DNA of 64,000 bases from Silene latifolia (Eukaryota; Streptophyta; Magnoliopsida; Caryophyllales; Caryophyllaceae), in NCBI RefSeq assembly GCF_048544455.1, contig NC_133537.1, forward strand, positions 2,959,807 through 3,023,806, in the 5' to 3' direction. Made by a program: the position numbers and the translations under genes. Numbering within the stretch: position 1 is the first letter of the stretch; every line of letters begins with the position of its first letter. This document shows positions 32,590 to 46,700 of this stretch, in pieces. Under the pieces are notes generated by a model. The model was not told the origin of the DNA. It made no database searches and saw nothing but the letters and a program-made list of their open reading frames with translations.

Positions 32590-33870
32590 TCACGATAATC
32601 CGAGTTTCGGCGAATGCTGTTTTGTGGCCACCGGTACCCCGAAATGACTTCCGTTGGTGCTCAAACTTTGTGTGGCCGCTTTATCTGACCCGAGTAACTT
32701 TCTATGTGATTTCCGGAGAATTTTGTTCCGGGACCCCGGAATCCCGAAAAACCGTGTATTACACTTCAATTTCAGCCGTTCGGATGGTCGTACCGGACCC
32801 TGTTTCTTTTTCTCCCTGTTTTTCAATCATGAATCCGAGCTCATTTCAGGAATCAACCTGTTCGATTTCAGGAATCAACTTGTTCGATTTCAGCCTCAAA
32901 TAAAGAGCTTTAACACATTTTTCACGATAATCCGTGTTTCGGCGAATGCTGGTTTGTGGCACACCGGCACCCCCAAATGTCTTACTTTGGTGCTCAAACT
33001 TTGCGTGGCCGATTTATCTGACCTGAGGAACTTCCTATGTGATTTCCGGAGAATTTTGTTCCGGGACCTCGGAATCCCGAAAAACCGTGTATTACACTTC
33101 AATTTCAGCCGTTCGAGAGGTCGTACCGGATCCTGTTTCTTTTTCTCCCTGTTTAACAATAACGCGTCCGAGCTCATTTCAGGAATTAACTTGATCGATT
33201 TCAGCCTCAAATAACGAGCTTTAACATATTTTTCACGATAATCCGAGTTTCGGCGAATGCTGTTTTGTGGCACACCGGTACCCCGAAATGACTTCCGTTG
33301 GTGCTCAAACTTTGTGTGGCCGCTTTATCTGACCCGAGTAACTTTCTATGTGATTTCCGGAGAATTTTGTTCCGGGACCCCGGAATCCCGAAAAACCGTG
33401 TATTACACTTCAATTTCAGCCGTTCGGATGGTCGTACCGGACCCTGTTTTTTTTTCTCCCTGTTTTTCAATCATGCATCCGAGCTCATTTCAGGAATCAA
33501 CCTGTTCGATTTCAGGAATCAACTTGTTCGATTTCAGCCTCAAATAAAGAGCTTTAACACATTTTTCACGATAATCCGTGTTTCGGCGAATGCTGGTTTG
33601 TGGCACACCGGCACCCCCAAATGTCTTACTTTGGTGCTCAAACTTTGCGTGGCCGATTTATCTGGACCGAGGAACTTTCTATGTGATTTCCGGAGAATTT
33701 TGTTCGGGACCCCGGAATCCCGAAAAACCGTGTATTATACACTTCAATTTCACCGCGTTCGAGAGGTCGTGACCGGAGGACCTGTTTCTTTTTCTCCTGT
33801 TTTTCAATCACGCGTCCGAGCTCATTTCAGAATTAACCTGTTCGATTTCAGCCTCAAATAACGAGCTTTA
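32590..33870 (+). repeat. Duplicated satellite dimer with KpnI site (~644-bp higher-order unit)
   Basis: Two dimers share private variants absent elsewhere nearby: GCTGTTTTGTGG, a KpnI site GGTACC (32633 and 33277, 644 bp apart), GACCCGAGTAAC, CGGATGGTCG, AATAAAGAGC, AATCCGTGTTTCGG and TCTTACTTTGG. Confidence 0.85.
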
Positions 33871-34859
33871 ACACATTTTTCACGATAATCCGAGTTTCAA
33901 ATGAATCTTTGGTTTCAGGGCACACCGGCACCTCCAAATGTCTTCCGTTGGTGCTTTAACTTTGCGTGACTGCTTTATCTGACCCGAGGAACTTTCTATG
34001 TAATTTCCGGAGAATTTTGTTCCGGGACCCCGGAATCCTGAAAAACCGTGTATTATACACTTCAATTTCAGCCGTTCGGTAGGTCATATCGGACCCTGTT
34101 TCTTTTTCTCCCAGTTTTTCAATCACGCATCCGAGCTCATTTCAGAAATCAACCTGTTCGATTTCAGCCTTAAATAACGAGCTTAAACACATTTTTCACG
34201 ATAATCCGAGTTTCGGCGAATGCTGGTTTGTGGCACACATGCACCCCCAAATGTCTTCCGTTTGTGCTCAAACTTTGCGTGGCCGCTTTATCTAACTCGA
34301 GAAACTTTCTATGTGATTTCCGGAGAATTATGTTCCGGGACCCCGGAATCCCGAAAAACCGTGTATTATACACATCAATTTCAGCCGTTCAGAAGGTCGT
34401 ACCGGACCATGTTTCTTTTTCTCCCTGTTTAACAATCACGCGTCCGATCTCATTTCAGGAATCAACTTGTTCGATTTCAGCCTCAAATATCGAGCTTTAA
34501 CACATTTTTCACGATAATCCGTGTTTCGGCGAATGCTGGTTTGTGGCACACCGGCACCCCCAAATGTCTTCCGTTGGTGCTCAAACTTTGCGTGGCCGCT
34601 TTATCTGACCCGAGGAACTTTCTATGAGATTTCCGGAGAATTTTGTTCCGGGACCCCGGAATCCCGAAAAACCGTGTATTATACACTTCAATTTCAGCCG
34701 TTCGGAAGGTCGTACCGGACCCTGTTTCTTTTTCTCCCTGTTTTTCAATCACGCGTCCGGGCACATTTCAGGAATCAACCTGTTCGATTTCAGGAATCAA
34801 CTTGTTCGATTTCAGCCTCAAATAACAAGCTTTTACACATTTTTCACGATAATCCAAGT

Positions 34860-35600
34860 TTCGGCGAATGCTGGTTTGTTGCACACCGGCACCCCCAAAT
34901 GTCTTACGTTGGTGCTCAAACTTTGCGTGGCCGATGTATCTGACCCGAGGAACTTTCTATTTGATTTCCGGAGAATTTTGTTCCGGGACCCCGGAATCCC
35001 GAAAAACCGTGTATTATACACTTCAATTTCAGCCTTTCGGAAGGTCATACCGGACCCTGTTTCTTTATCTCCCTGTTTTTCAATCACGCGTCCGAGCACA
35101 TTTCAGGAATCAACCTGTTCGATTTTAGCCTCAAATAACGAGCTTTAACACATTTTTCACGATAATCCGAGTATCGGCGAATGCTGGTTTGTGGCACACT
35201 GGCACCCCCAAATGTCTTCCGTTGGTGCTCAAACTTTGCGTGGCCGCTTTATCTGAACCGAGGAACTTTCTATGTGATTTCCGGAGAATTTTGTTCCGGG
35301 ACCCCGAATCCCGAAAAACCGTGTATTACACACTTCAATTTCAGCCGTTCGGAAGGTCGTACCGGACCCTGTTTTCTTTTTCTCCCTGTTTTTCAATCAC
35401 GCGTCCGGCACATTTCAGAATCAACTGTTCGATTTCGGGAATCAACTTGTTCGATTTCACCTCAAATAACAAGCTTTTACACATTTTTCACGATAATCCA
35501 AGTTTCGGCGAATGCTGGTTTGTTGCACACCGGCACCCCCAAATGTCTTACATTGGTGCTCTAACTTTGCGTGGCCGATGTATCTGACCCGAGGAACTTT
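34860..35600 (+). repeat. Second 644-bp-offset dimer pair in the satellite
   Basis: CTGGTTTGTTGCAC at 34871 recurs at 35515, again 644 bp away. Both copies also share AACAAGCTTTTACAC, AATCCAAGTTTCGG and GGCCGATGTATCTG. Confidence 0.8.
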
Positions 35601-36720
35601 CTATGTGATTTCCGGGGAATTTTGTTCCGGGACCCCGGAATCTCGAAAAACCGTGTATTACACTTCAATTTCAGCCTTTCGGAAGGTCGTACCGGACCCT
35701 GTTTCTTTTTCTCCCTGTTTTGCAATCACGCGTCCGAGCACATTACAGAAATCAACCTGTTCGATTTCAGCCTCAAATAACGAGCTTTAACACATTTTTC
35801 ACGATATTCCGAGTATCGGCGAATGCTGGTTTGTGGCACACCGGCACCCCTAAATGTCTTCCGTTGGTGCTCAAACTTTGGGTGGCCACTTTATCTGACC
35901 CGAGTAACTTTCTATGTGATTTCTGGATTATTTTGTTCCGGGACCCCGGAATCCCGAAAAACCGTGTATCAATTTCAGCCATTCGGAAGGTCGTACCGGA
36001 CCCTGTTTCTTTTTCTCCCTATTTTTCAATCACGCGTCCGAGCTCATTTCAGGAATCAACCTCTTCCATTTCAGCCTCAAATAACGAGCTTTAACACATT
36101 TTTCACGATAATCCGAGTTTCGGCGAATGCTGGTTTGTGGCACACCGGCACCCCCAAATGTCTTCCGTTGGTGCTCAAACTTTTCGTGACTGCTTTATCT
36201 GACCCGAGGAATTTTCAATGTGATTTCCGGAGAATTTTGTTCCGGGACCCCTGAATCCCGAAAAACCGTGTATTATACACTTCAATTTCAGCCGTTCGGA
36301 AGGTCGTACCGGACTCTGTTTCTTTTTCTCTCTGTTTTTCAATCACGCGTCCGAGCTCATTTTAGAAATCAACCTATTCGATTTCAGCCTCAAATAACGA
36401 GCTTTAACACATTTTTTACGATAATCCGAGTTTCGGCGAATGCTGGTTTGTGGCACACCGGCACCCCCAAATGTCTTCCGTTGGTGCTCAAACTTTGCGT
36501 GGCCGCTTTATTTGACCCGAGGAACTTTCTATGTGATTTCCGGAGAATTTTGTTCAGGGACCCCGGAATCCCGAAAAACCGTGTATTATACACTTCAATT
36601 TTAGCCGTTCAGAAGGTCGTACCGGACCATATTTCTTTTTCTCCCTGTTTTTCAATCACGCGTCCAAACTCATTTCAAGAATCAACCTGTTCGATTTTAG
36701 GAATCAATCTGTTCGATTTC

Positions 36721-39700
36721 AGCCTCAAATAACGAGCTTTAAAACATTTTTCACGATAATCCGAGTTTCGGTGAATGCTGGTTTGTGGCACACCGGCACC
36801 CCCAAATGTCTTCCGTTGGTGCTCAAACTTTGCGTGGCCGCTTTATCTGACCCGAGGAACTTTCTATGTTATTTCCGGAGAATTTTGTTCCGGGACCCCG
36901 GAATCCCGAAAAACCGTGTATTATAAATTTCAATTTCAGCCGTTCGGAAGGTCGTACCAGACCCATTTATTTTTCTCCCTGTTTTTCAATCACGCGTCCG
37001 AGCTCATTTCAGGAATCAACCTGTTTGATTTCAGGAATCAACCTGTTCGATTTCAGCCTGAAATAACGAGCTTTAACACATTTTTCACGATAATCCGAGT
37101 TTTGCGAATCTTTGGTTTGTGGCACACCGGCACCCACAAATGTCTTCCGTTGGTGCTCAAACTTTGCGTGGCTGCTTTATCTGACCCGAGAAACTTTCTA
37201 TGTGATTTCCAAAGAATTTTGTTCCGGGACCCCGGAATCCCGAAAAACCGTGTATTATACACTTCAATTTCAACCGTTCGGAAGGTCGTACCGGACCATG
37301 TTTCTTTTTCTCCCTGTTTTTCAATCACGCGTCCAAGCTCATTTCAAGAATCAACCTGTTTGATTTCAGAAATCAATCTGTTCGATTTCAGCCTCAAGTA
37401 ACGAGCTTTAACACATTTTTCGAGATAATCCGAGTTTCGGCGAATGCTGGTTTGTGGCACACCGGCACCCACAAATGTCTTCCGTTGGTGCTCAAACTTT
37501 GCGTGGCTGCTTTATCTGACATGAGAAACTTTCTATGTGATTTCCGGAGAATTTTGTTCCGGGACCCCGGAATCCCGAAAAACCGTGTATTATACACTTC
37601 AATTTCAGCCGTTCGGAAGGTCGTACCGGACCATGTTTCTTTTTCTCCCTGTTTTTCAATCACGTGTCCAAGCTCATTTCAAGAATCAACCTGTTTGATT
37701 TCAGGAATCAATCTGTTCGATTTCAGCCTCAAATAACGAGCTTTAACACATTTTTCACGATAATCCGAGTTTCGGCGAATCTTTGGTTTTGGCACACCGG
37801 CACCCACAAATGTCTTCCGTTGGTGCTCAAACTTTGCGTGGCTGCTTTATCTGACCCGAGAAACTTTCTATGTGATTTCCGGAGAATTTTGTTCCGGGAC
37901 ACCGGAATCCCGAAAAACCGTGTATTATACACTTCAATTTCAGCCGTTCGGAAGGTCGTACCGGACCATGTTTCTTTTTCTCCCTGTTTTTCAATCACGC
38001 GTCCAAGCTCATTTCAAGAATCAACCTGTTCGATTTCAGGAATCAACTGTTCTATTTCGAGTCTCAAATAACGAGCTTTAACACATTTTTCACTATAATC
38101 CGAGTTTCGGCGAATCTTTGGTTTCAGGCACACCGGCACCCCCAAATGTCTTCCGTTGGTGCTCAAACTTTGCGTGGCCGCTTTATCTCGACCCGATGAA
38201 CTTTCTATGTGATTTCGGAGAATTTTGTTCGGGGACCCCTGAATCCCGAAAAACCGTGTATTATACACTTCAATTTCAGCCGTTCGTAAGGTCGACGGAC
38301 CATGTTTCTTTTTCTCCCGTTTTTCAATCACGCGTCCAAGCGCATTTCAAGAATCAACCTGTTCGATTTCAGGAATCAAACTGCTCGATTTCAACCTCAA
38401 ATAACGAGCTTTAACACATTTTTCACGATAATGCGAGTTTCGGCGAACTTGGTCAGGCACACCGGCACCCACAAATGTCTTCCCTTGGTGCTCAAACTTT
38501 GCGTGGCTGCTTTATCTGACCCGAGAAACTTTCTATGTGATTTCCGGAGAATTTTGTTCAGGGACCCCGGAATCCCGAAAAACCGTGTATTATACACTTC
38601 AATTTCAGCCGTTCGGAAGGTCGTACCGGACCATGTTTCTTTTTCTCCCTGTTTTTCAATCACGCGTCCAAGCTCATTTTAAGAATCAACCTGTTTGATT
38701 TCAGGAATCAATCTGTTCGATTTCAGCCTCAAATAACGAGCTTTAACACATTTTTCACGATAATCCGAGTTTCGGCGAATGCTGGTTTGTGGCACACCGG
38801 CACCCACAAATGTCTTCCGTTGGTGCTCAAACTTTGCGTGGCTGCTTTATCTGACCCGAGAAACTTTCTATGTGATTTCCGGAGAATTTTGTTCCGGGAC
38901 CCCGGAATCCCGAAAAACCGTCTATTATACACTTCAATTTCAGCCGTTCGGAAGGTCGTACCGGACCATGTTTCTTTTTCTCCCGTTTTTCAATCACGCA
39001 TCCAAGCTCATTTCAATAATCAACCTGTTTGATTTCAGGAATCAATCTGTTCGATTTCAGCCTCAAGTAACGAGCTTTAACACATTTTTCACGATAATCC
39101 GAGTTTCGGCGAATGCTGGTTTGTGGCACACCGGCACCCCAAAATGTCTTCCGTTAGTGCTCAAACTTTGCGTGGCCGCTTTATCTGACCCGAGGAACTT
39201 TCTATGTGATTTCCGGAGAATTTTGTTTCGGGACCCCGGAATCCCGAAAAACCGTGTATTATACACTTCAATTTCAGCCGTTCGGAAGGTCGTACCGGAC
39301 CATGTTTCTTTTTCTCCCTGTTTTTCAATCACGCGCCCAAGCTCATTTCAAGAATCAACCTGTTCGATTTCAGGAATCAATCTGTTCTATTTCAGTCTCA
39401 AATAACGAGCTTTAACACATTTTTCACTATAATCCGAGTTTCGGCGAATGCTGGTTTGTGGCACACCGGCACCCACAAATGTCTTCCGTTGGTGCTCAAA
39501 CTTTGCGTGGCTGCTTTATCTGACCCGAGAAACTTTCTATGTGATTTCCGGAGAATTTTGTTCCGGGACCCCGGAATCCCGAAAAACCGTGTATTATACA
39601 CTTCAATTTCAGCCGTTCGGAAGGTCGTACCGGACCATGTTTCTTTTTCTCCTTGTTTTTCAATCACGCGTCCAAGCTCATTTCAAGAATCAACCTGTTC

Positions 39701-42700
39701 GATTTCAGGAATCAATCTTCGATTTCGACCTCAAATAACGAGCTTTAACACATTTTTCACGATAATCCGAGTTTCGGCGAATGCTGGTTTGTGGCACACC
39801 GGCACCCCCATATGTCTTCCGTTGGTGCTCAAACTTTGCGAGGTTGCTTTATCTGACATGAGAAACTTTCTATGTGATTTCCGGAGAATTTTGTTCCGGG
39901 ACCCCGGAATCCTGAAAAACCGTGTATTATACACTTCAATTTTCAAACCGTTCGGAAGGTCGACGGACCATGTTTCTTTTTCTCCTCGTTTTTCAATCAC
40001 GCGTCCAAGCTCATTTCAAGAATCAACCTGTTTGATTTCAGGAATCAAACTGTTCGATTTCAGCCTCAAATAACGAGCTTTAACACATTTTTCACGATAA
40101 TCCGAGTTTCGCGAATCTTTGGTTTGTGGCACACGGCACCCCCAAATGTCTTCCGTTGGTGCTCAAACTTTGGGTGGTCGCTTTATCTGACCCGAGGAAC
40201 TTTCTATGTGATTTCCGGAGAATTTTGTTCGGGACCCTAATCCCAAAAACCGTGTATTATACACTTCAATTTACCGTTCGGAAGGTCGCACGGACCATGT
40301 TTCTTTTTCTCCTCGTTTTTCAATCACGCGTCCAAGCTCATTTCAAGAATCAACTGTTCGATTTCAGGAATCAATGCGTTCGATTTCGGCCTCAAATAAC
40401 GAGCTTTAACACATTTTTCACGATAATCCGAGTTTCGGCGAATCTTTGGTTTGGCACACCGGCACCCACAAATGTCTTCCGTTGGTGCTCAAACTTTGGT
40501 GGCTGCTTTATCTGACATGAGAAACTTTCTATGTGATTTCCGGAGAATTTTGTTCCGGGACCCGGAATCCCGAAAAACCGTGTATTATACACTTCAATTT
40601 CAACTGTTCGGAAGGTAAATAGGACCATGTTTCTTTTTCTCCCTCGTTTTTCAATCACGTGTCCAAGCTCATTTCAAGAATCAACCTGTTTGATTTCAGG
40701 AATCAATCTGTTCGATTTCGGCCTCAAATAACGAGCTTTAACACATTTTTCACGATAATCCGAGTTTCGCGAATCTTTGGTTTGTGGCACACCGGCACCA
40801 CCAAATGTCTTCCGTTGGTGCTCAAACTTTGCGTGGCCGCTTTATCTCACCCGAGGAACTTTCTATGTGATTTCCGGAGAATTTTGTTTCGGGACCCGGA
40901 ATCCCGAAAAACCGTGTATTATACACTTCAATTTCAGCCGTTCGGAAGGTCGCACGGACCATGTTTCTTTTTCTCCTTGTTTTTCAATCACGCGTCCAAG
41001 CTCATTTCAAGAATCAACCTGTTCGATTTCGGAATCAACTGCTCGATTTTCACCTCAAATAACGAGCTTTAACACATTTTTCACGATAATCCGAGTTTCG
41101 GCGAATGCTGGTTTGTGGCACACCGGCACCCCCAAATATCTTCTGTTGGTGCTCAAACTTTGCGTGGCCGCTTTATCTGACCCGAGGAACTTTCTATGTG
41201 ATTTCCGGAGAATTTTGTTCCGGGACCCCGGAATCCGAAAAACCGTGTATTATACACTTCAATTTGAGCCGTTCGTAAGGTCGTAAACGGACGATGTTTC
41301 TTTTTCTCCTCGTTTTTCAATCATGCATCCAAGCTCATTTCAAGAATCAACCTGTTTGATTTCAGGAATCAATCTGTTCGATTTCAGCCTCAAATAACGA
41401 GCTTTAACACATTTTTCACGATAATCCGAGTTTCGGCGAATCCTTGGTTTTGGCACACCGGCACCCCCAAATGTCTTCCGTTGGTGCTCAAACTTTGCGT
41501 GGCCGCTTTATCTGACCCGAGGAAATTTCTATGTGATTTCCGGAGAATTTTGTTTCGGGACCCCGGAATCCCGAAAAACCGTGTATTATACACTTCAATT
41601 TTAGTTCGGAAGGTCGACTAGGACCATGTTTCTTTTTCTCCTTGTTTTTCAATCACGCGTCCAAGCTCATTTCAAGAATCAACCTGTTCGATTTCAGGAA
41701 TCAATCTGTTCGATTTCAGCCTCAAATAACGAGCTTTAACACATTTTTCACGATAATCCGAGTTTCGGCGAATCTTTGGTTTCAGGCACACCGGCACCAC
41801 CAAATGTCTTCCGTTGGTGCTCAAAATTTGCGTGGCCGCTTTATCTGACCCGAGGAACTTTCTATGTGATTTCCGGAGAATTTTGTTCGGGGACCCGGAA
41901 TCCCGAAAAACCGTGTATTATACACTTCAATTTTAGCGTTCGAAGGTAAATCTTAGGACCATGTTTCTTTTTCTCCCGTTTTTCAATCACGCGTCCAAGC
42001 TCATTTCAGGAATCAACCTGTTCGATTTCAGGAATCAACTTGTTCGATTTCAGCCTCAAATAACGAGCTTTAACACATTTTTCACGATAATCCGAGTTTC
42101 GGCGAATGCTGGTTTGTGGCACACCGGCACCCACAAATGTCTTCCGTTGGTGCTCAAACTTTGCGTGGCTGCTTTATCTGACCCGAGAAACTTTCTATGT
42201 GATTTCCGGAGAATTTTGTTCCGGGACCCCGGAATCCCGAAAAACCGTGTATTATACACTTCAATTTCAGCCGTTCGGAAGGTCGTACCGGACCATGTTT
42301 CTTTTTCTCCTTGTTTTTCAATCACGCGTCCAAGCTCATTTCAAGAATCAACCTGTTCGATTTCAGGAATCAACCTGTTCGATTTCAGACTCAAATAACG
42401 AGCTTTAACACATTTTTCACGATAATCCGAGTTTCGGCGAATGCTGGTTTGTGGCACACCGGCACCACCAAATGTCTTCCGTTGGTGCTCAAACTTTGCG
42501 TGGCCGCTTTATCTGACCCGAGGAACTTTCTATGTGATTTCCGGAGAATTTTGTTTCGGGACCCCGGAATCCCGAAAAACCGTGTATTATACACTTCAAT
42601 TTCAGCCGTTCGGAAGGTCGTACCGGACGATGTTTCTTTTTCTCCTTGTTTTTCAATCACGCGTCCAAGCTCATTTCAAGAATCAACCTGTTCGATTTCA

Positions 42701-43780
42701 GGAATCAATCTGTTCGATTTCAGCCTCAAATAACGAGCTTTAACACATTTTTCACGATAATCCGAGTTTCGGCGAATGCTGGTTTGTGGCACACCGGCAC
42801 CCCACAATATCTTCCGTTGGTGCTCAAACTTTGCGTTGCCGCTTTATCTGACCCGAGGAACTTTCTATGTGATTTCCGGAGAATTTTGTTCAGGGACCCC
42901 GGAATACCGAAAAACCGTGTATTATACACTTCAATTTTAGCCGTTCAGAAGGTCGTACCGGACGATGTTTCTTTTTCTCCCTGTTTTTCAATCACGCGTC
43001 CACGCTCATTTCAAGAATCAACCTGTTTGATTTCAGGAATCAATCTGTTCGATTTCAGCCTCAAGTAACGAGCTTTAACACATTTTTCACGATAATCCGA
43101 GTTTCGGCGAATCTTTGGTTCAGGGCACACCGGCACCCCCAAATGTCTTCCGTTGGTGCTCAAACTTTGCGTGGCCGCTTTATCTGACCCGAGGAAATTT
43201 CTATGTGATTTCCGGAGAATTTTGTTTCGGGACCCCGGAATCCCGAAAAACCGTGTATTATACACTTCAATTTCAGCCGTTCGGAAGGTCGTACCGGACC
43301 ATGTTTCTTTTTCTCCTTGTTTTTCAATCACGCGTCCAAGCTCATTTCAAGAATCAACCTGTTCGATTTCAGGAATCAATCTGTTCGATTTCAGCCTCAA
43401 ATAACGAGCTTTAACACATTTTTCACGATAATCCGAGTTTGGCGAATCTTTGGTTTCAGGCACACCGGCACCACCAAATGTCTTCCGTTGGTGCTCAAAA
43501 TTTGCGTGGCCGCTTTATCTGACCCGAGGAACTTTCTATGTGATTTCCGGAGAATTTTGTTCAGGGACCTCGGAATCCCGAAAAACCGTGTATTATACAC
43601 TTTAATTTTAGCCGTTCGAAGGTCGATCGGGACCATGTTTCTTTTTCTCCTCGTTTTTCAATCACGCGTCCAAGCTCATTTCAAGAATCAACCTGTTCGA
43701 TTTCGGGAATCAACTGCTCGATTTCACCTCAAATAACGAGCTTTAACACATTTTTCACGATAATCCGAGTTTCTCGCGAA
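36721..43780 (+). repeat. Satellite subregion B: regular ~335-bp monomers
   Basis: From about 37.3 kb CCGAGCTC becomes CCAAGCTC (SacI site lost) and GGACCCTG becomes GGACCATG. Most monomers carry two 22-bp sub-repeats. Spacing is very regular in places (equivalent points at 42056, 42391, 42726). Confidence 0.75.
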
Positions 43781-46700
43781 TCTTTGGTTCAGGCACACCG
43801 GCACCCACAAATGTCTTCCGTTGGTGCTCAAACTTTGCGTGGCTGCTTATATCGACCCGAGAAACTTTCTATGTGATTTCCGGAGAATTTTGTTTAGGGA
43901 CCCCGGAATCCCGAAAAACCGTGTATTATACACTTCAATTTTAGCCGTTCGGAAGGTCGTACCGGACCCTGTTTCTTTTTCTCCCTGTTTTTCAATCACG
44001 CGTCCAAGCTCATTTCAAGAATCAACCTGTTCGATTTCAGGAATCAACTGCTCGATTTCACCTCAAATAACGAGCTTTAACACATTTTTCACGATAATCC
44101 GAGTTTGGCGAATCTTTGGTTTGTCAGGCACACCGGCACCACCAAATGTCTTCCGTTGGTGCTCAAACTTTGCGTGGCCGCTTTATCTGACCCGAGGAAC
44201 TTTCTATGTGATTTCCGGAGAATTTTGTTTCGGAACCCCGGAATCCCGAAAAACCGTGTATTATACACTTCAATTTCAGCCGTTCGGAAGGTCGTACCGG
44301 ACCATGTTTCTTTTTCTCCTTGTTTTTCAATCACGCGTCCAAGCTCATTTCAAGAATCAACCTGTTCGATTTCAGGAATCAATCTGTTCGATTTCAGCCT
44401 CAAATAACGAGCTTTAACACATTTTTATCGATAATCCGAGTTTCGGCGAATGCTGGTTTGTGGCACACCGGCACCCACAAATGTCTTCCGTTGGTGCTCA
44501 AACTTTGCGTGGCTGCTTTATCTGACCCGAGAAACTTTCTATGTGATTTCCGGAGAATTTTGTTAGGGACCCCGAATCCCAAAACCGTGTATTATACACT
44601 TCAATTTCAACTTCGGAAGGTCGTACCGGACCATGTTTCTTTTTCTCCTCGTTTTTTCAATCACGCGTCCAAGCTCATTTCAAGAATCAACTGTTCGATT
44701 TCAGGAATCAACTGTTCGATTTCAAACCTCAAATAACGAGCTTTAACACATTTTTCACGATAATCCGAGTTTCGGCGAATCTTTGGTTTCAGGCACACAC
44801 CGGCACCCCAAATGACTTCCGTTGGTGCTCAAACTTTGCGTGGCCGCTTTATCTGACCCGAGGAACTTTCTATGTGATTTCCGGAGAATTTTATTCGGGG
44901 ACCCCGGAATCCCGAAAAACCGTGTATTATACACTTCAATTTGAGCCGTTCGAAGGTCGCATCGGACCATGTTTCTTTTTCTCCTCGTTTTTCAATCACG
45001 CGTCCAAGCTCATTTCAAGAATCAACCTGTTCGATTTCAGGAATCAACCTGTTCGATTTCAGCCTCAAATAACGAGCTTTAACACATTTTTCACGATAAT
45101 CCGAGTTTGGCGAACTTTGGTTTGGCACACCGGCACCACCAAATGTCTTCCGTTGGTGCTCAAAATTTGCGTGGCCGCTTTATCTGACCCGAGGAACTTT
45201 CTATGTGATTTCCGGAGAATTTTGTTCGGGGACCCGGAATCCCGAAAAACCGTGTATTATACACTTCAATTTTAGCGTTCGAAGGTCGATCAGGACCATG
45301 TTTCTTTTTCTCCCGTTTTTCAATCACTCGTCCAAGCTCATTTCAAGAATCAACCTGTTCGATTTCAGGAATCAAACTGTTCGATTTCACCTCAAATAAC
45401 GAGCTTTAACACATTTTTCACGATAATCCGAGTTTCGGCGAATTTGGTTTCAGGCACACCGGCACCCACAAATGTCTTCCGTTGGTGCTCAAACTTTGCG
45501 TGGCCGCTTTATCTCACCCGAGGAACTTTCTATGTGATTTCCGGAGAATTTTGTTTCGGGACCCTTGAATCCCGAAAAACCGTGTATTATACACTTCAAT
45601 TTAAGCCGTTCGGAAGGTCGCATCGGACCATGTTTCTTTTTCTCCTTGTTTTTCAATCACGCGTCCAAGCTCATTTCAAGAATCAACCTGTTCGATTTCG
45701 TGAATCAATCTGTTCGATTTCACCTCAAATAACGAGCTTTAACACATTTTTCACGATAATCCGAGTTTTGGCGAATCCTGGTTTGTGGCACACGGCACCC
45801 CCAAATGTCTTCCGTTGGTGCTCAAACTTTGCGTGGCCGCTTTATCCGACCCGAGGAACTTTCTATGTGATTTCCGGAGAATTTTGTTCCGGGACCCGGA
45901 ATCCCGAAAAACCGTGTATTATACACTTCAATTTTAGCCGTTCGAAGGTCGCATGGGACCATGTTTCTTTTTCTCCTCGTTTATCAATCATGCGTCCAAG
46001 CTCATTTCAAGAATCAACTGTTCGATTTCGTGAATCAACTGTTCGATTTCACCTCAAATAACGAGCTTTAACACATTTTTCACGATAATCCGAGTTTTGC
46101 GAATCTTTGGTTTGTGGCACACCGGCACCCCCAATATGTCTTCCGTTGGTGCTCAAACTTTGCGTGGCTGCTTTATCTGACATGAAAAACTTTCTATGTG
46201 ATTTCCGGAGAATTTTGTTCCGGGACCGGAATCCCGAAAAACCGTGTATTATACACTTCAATTTCAGCCGTTCGGAAGGTCGACGGACCATGTTTCTTTT
46301 TCTCCTGTTTTTCAATCACGCGCCCAAGCTCATTTCAAGAATCAACCTGTTCGATTTCGTGAATCAAACTGTTCTATTTTAGCCTCAAATAACGAGCTTT
46401 AACACATTTTTCACGATAATCCGAGTTTCGGCGAACTTTGGTTTCAGGCACACCGGCACCCCAAATGTCTTCCGTTGGTGCTCAAACTTTGCGTGGCCGC
46501 TTTATCAGACCCGAGGAACTTTCTATGTGATTTCCGGAGAATTTTGTTTAGGGACCCTGAATCCCAAAAACCGTGTATTATACACTTCAATTTTAGCCGT
46601 TCGGAAGGTCGTACGGACCATGTTTCTTTTTCTCCTGTTTTTCAATCACGCGTCCAAGCGCATTTCAAGAATCAACTGTTCGATTTCGTGAATCAATCTT

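Larger units (their letters stand above)
31771..36720 (+). repeat. Satellite subregion A: mostly ~312-bp monomers with SacI site
   Basis: Monomers carry CCGAGCTC (a SacI site) and GGACCCTG. Most have a single 22-bp sub-repeat. It contains two duplicated dimers, at 32590-33870 and 34860-35600. Confidence 0.8.
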
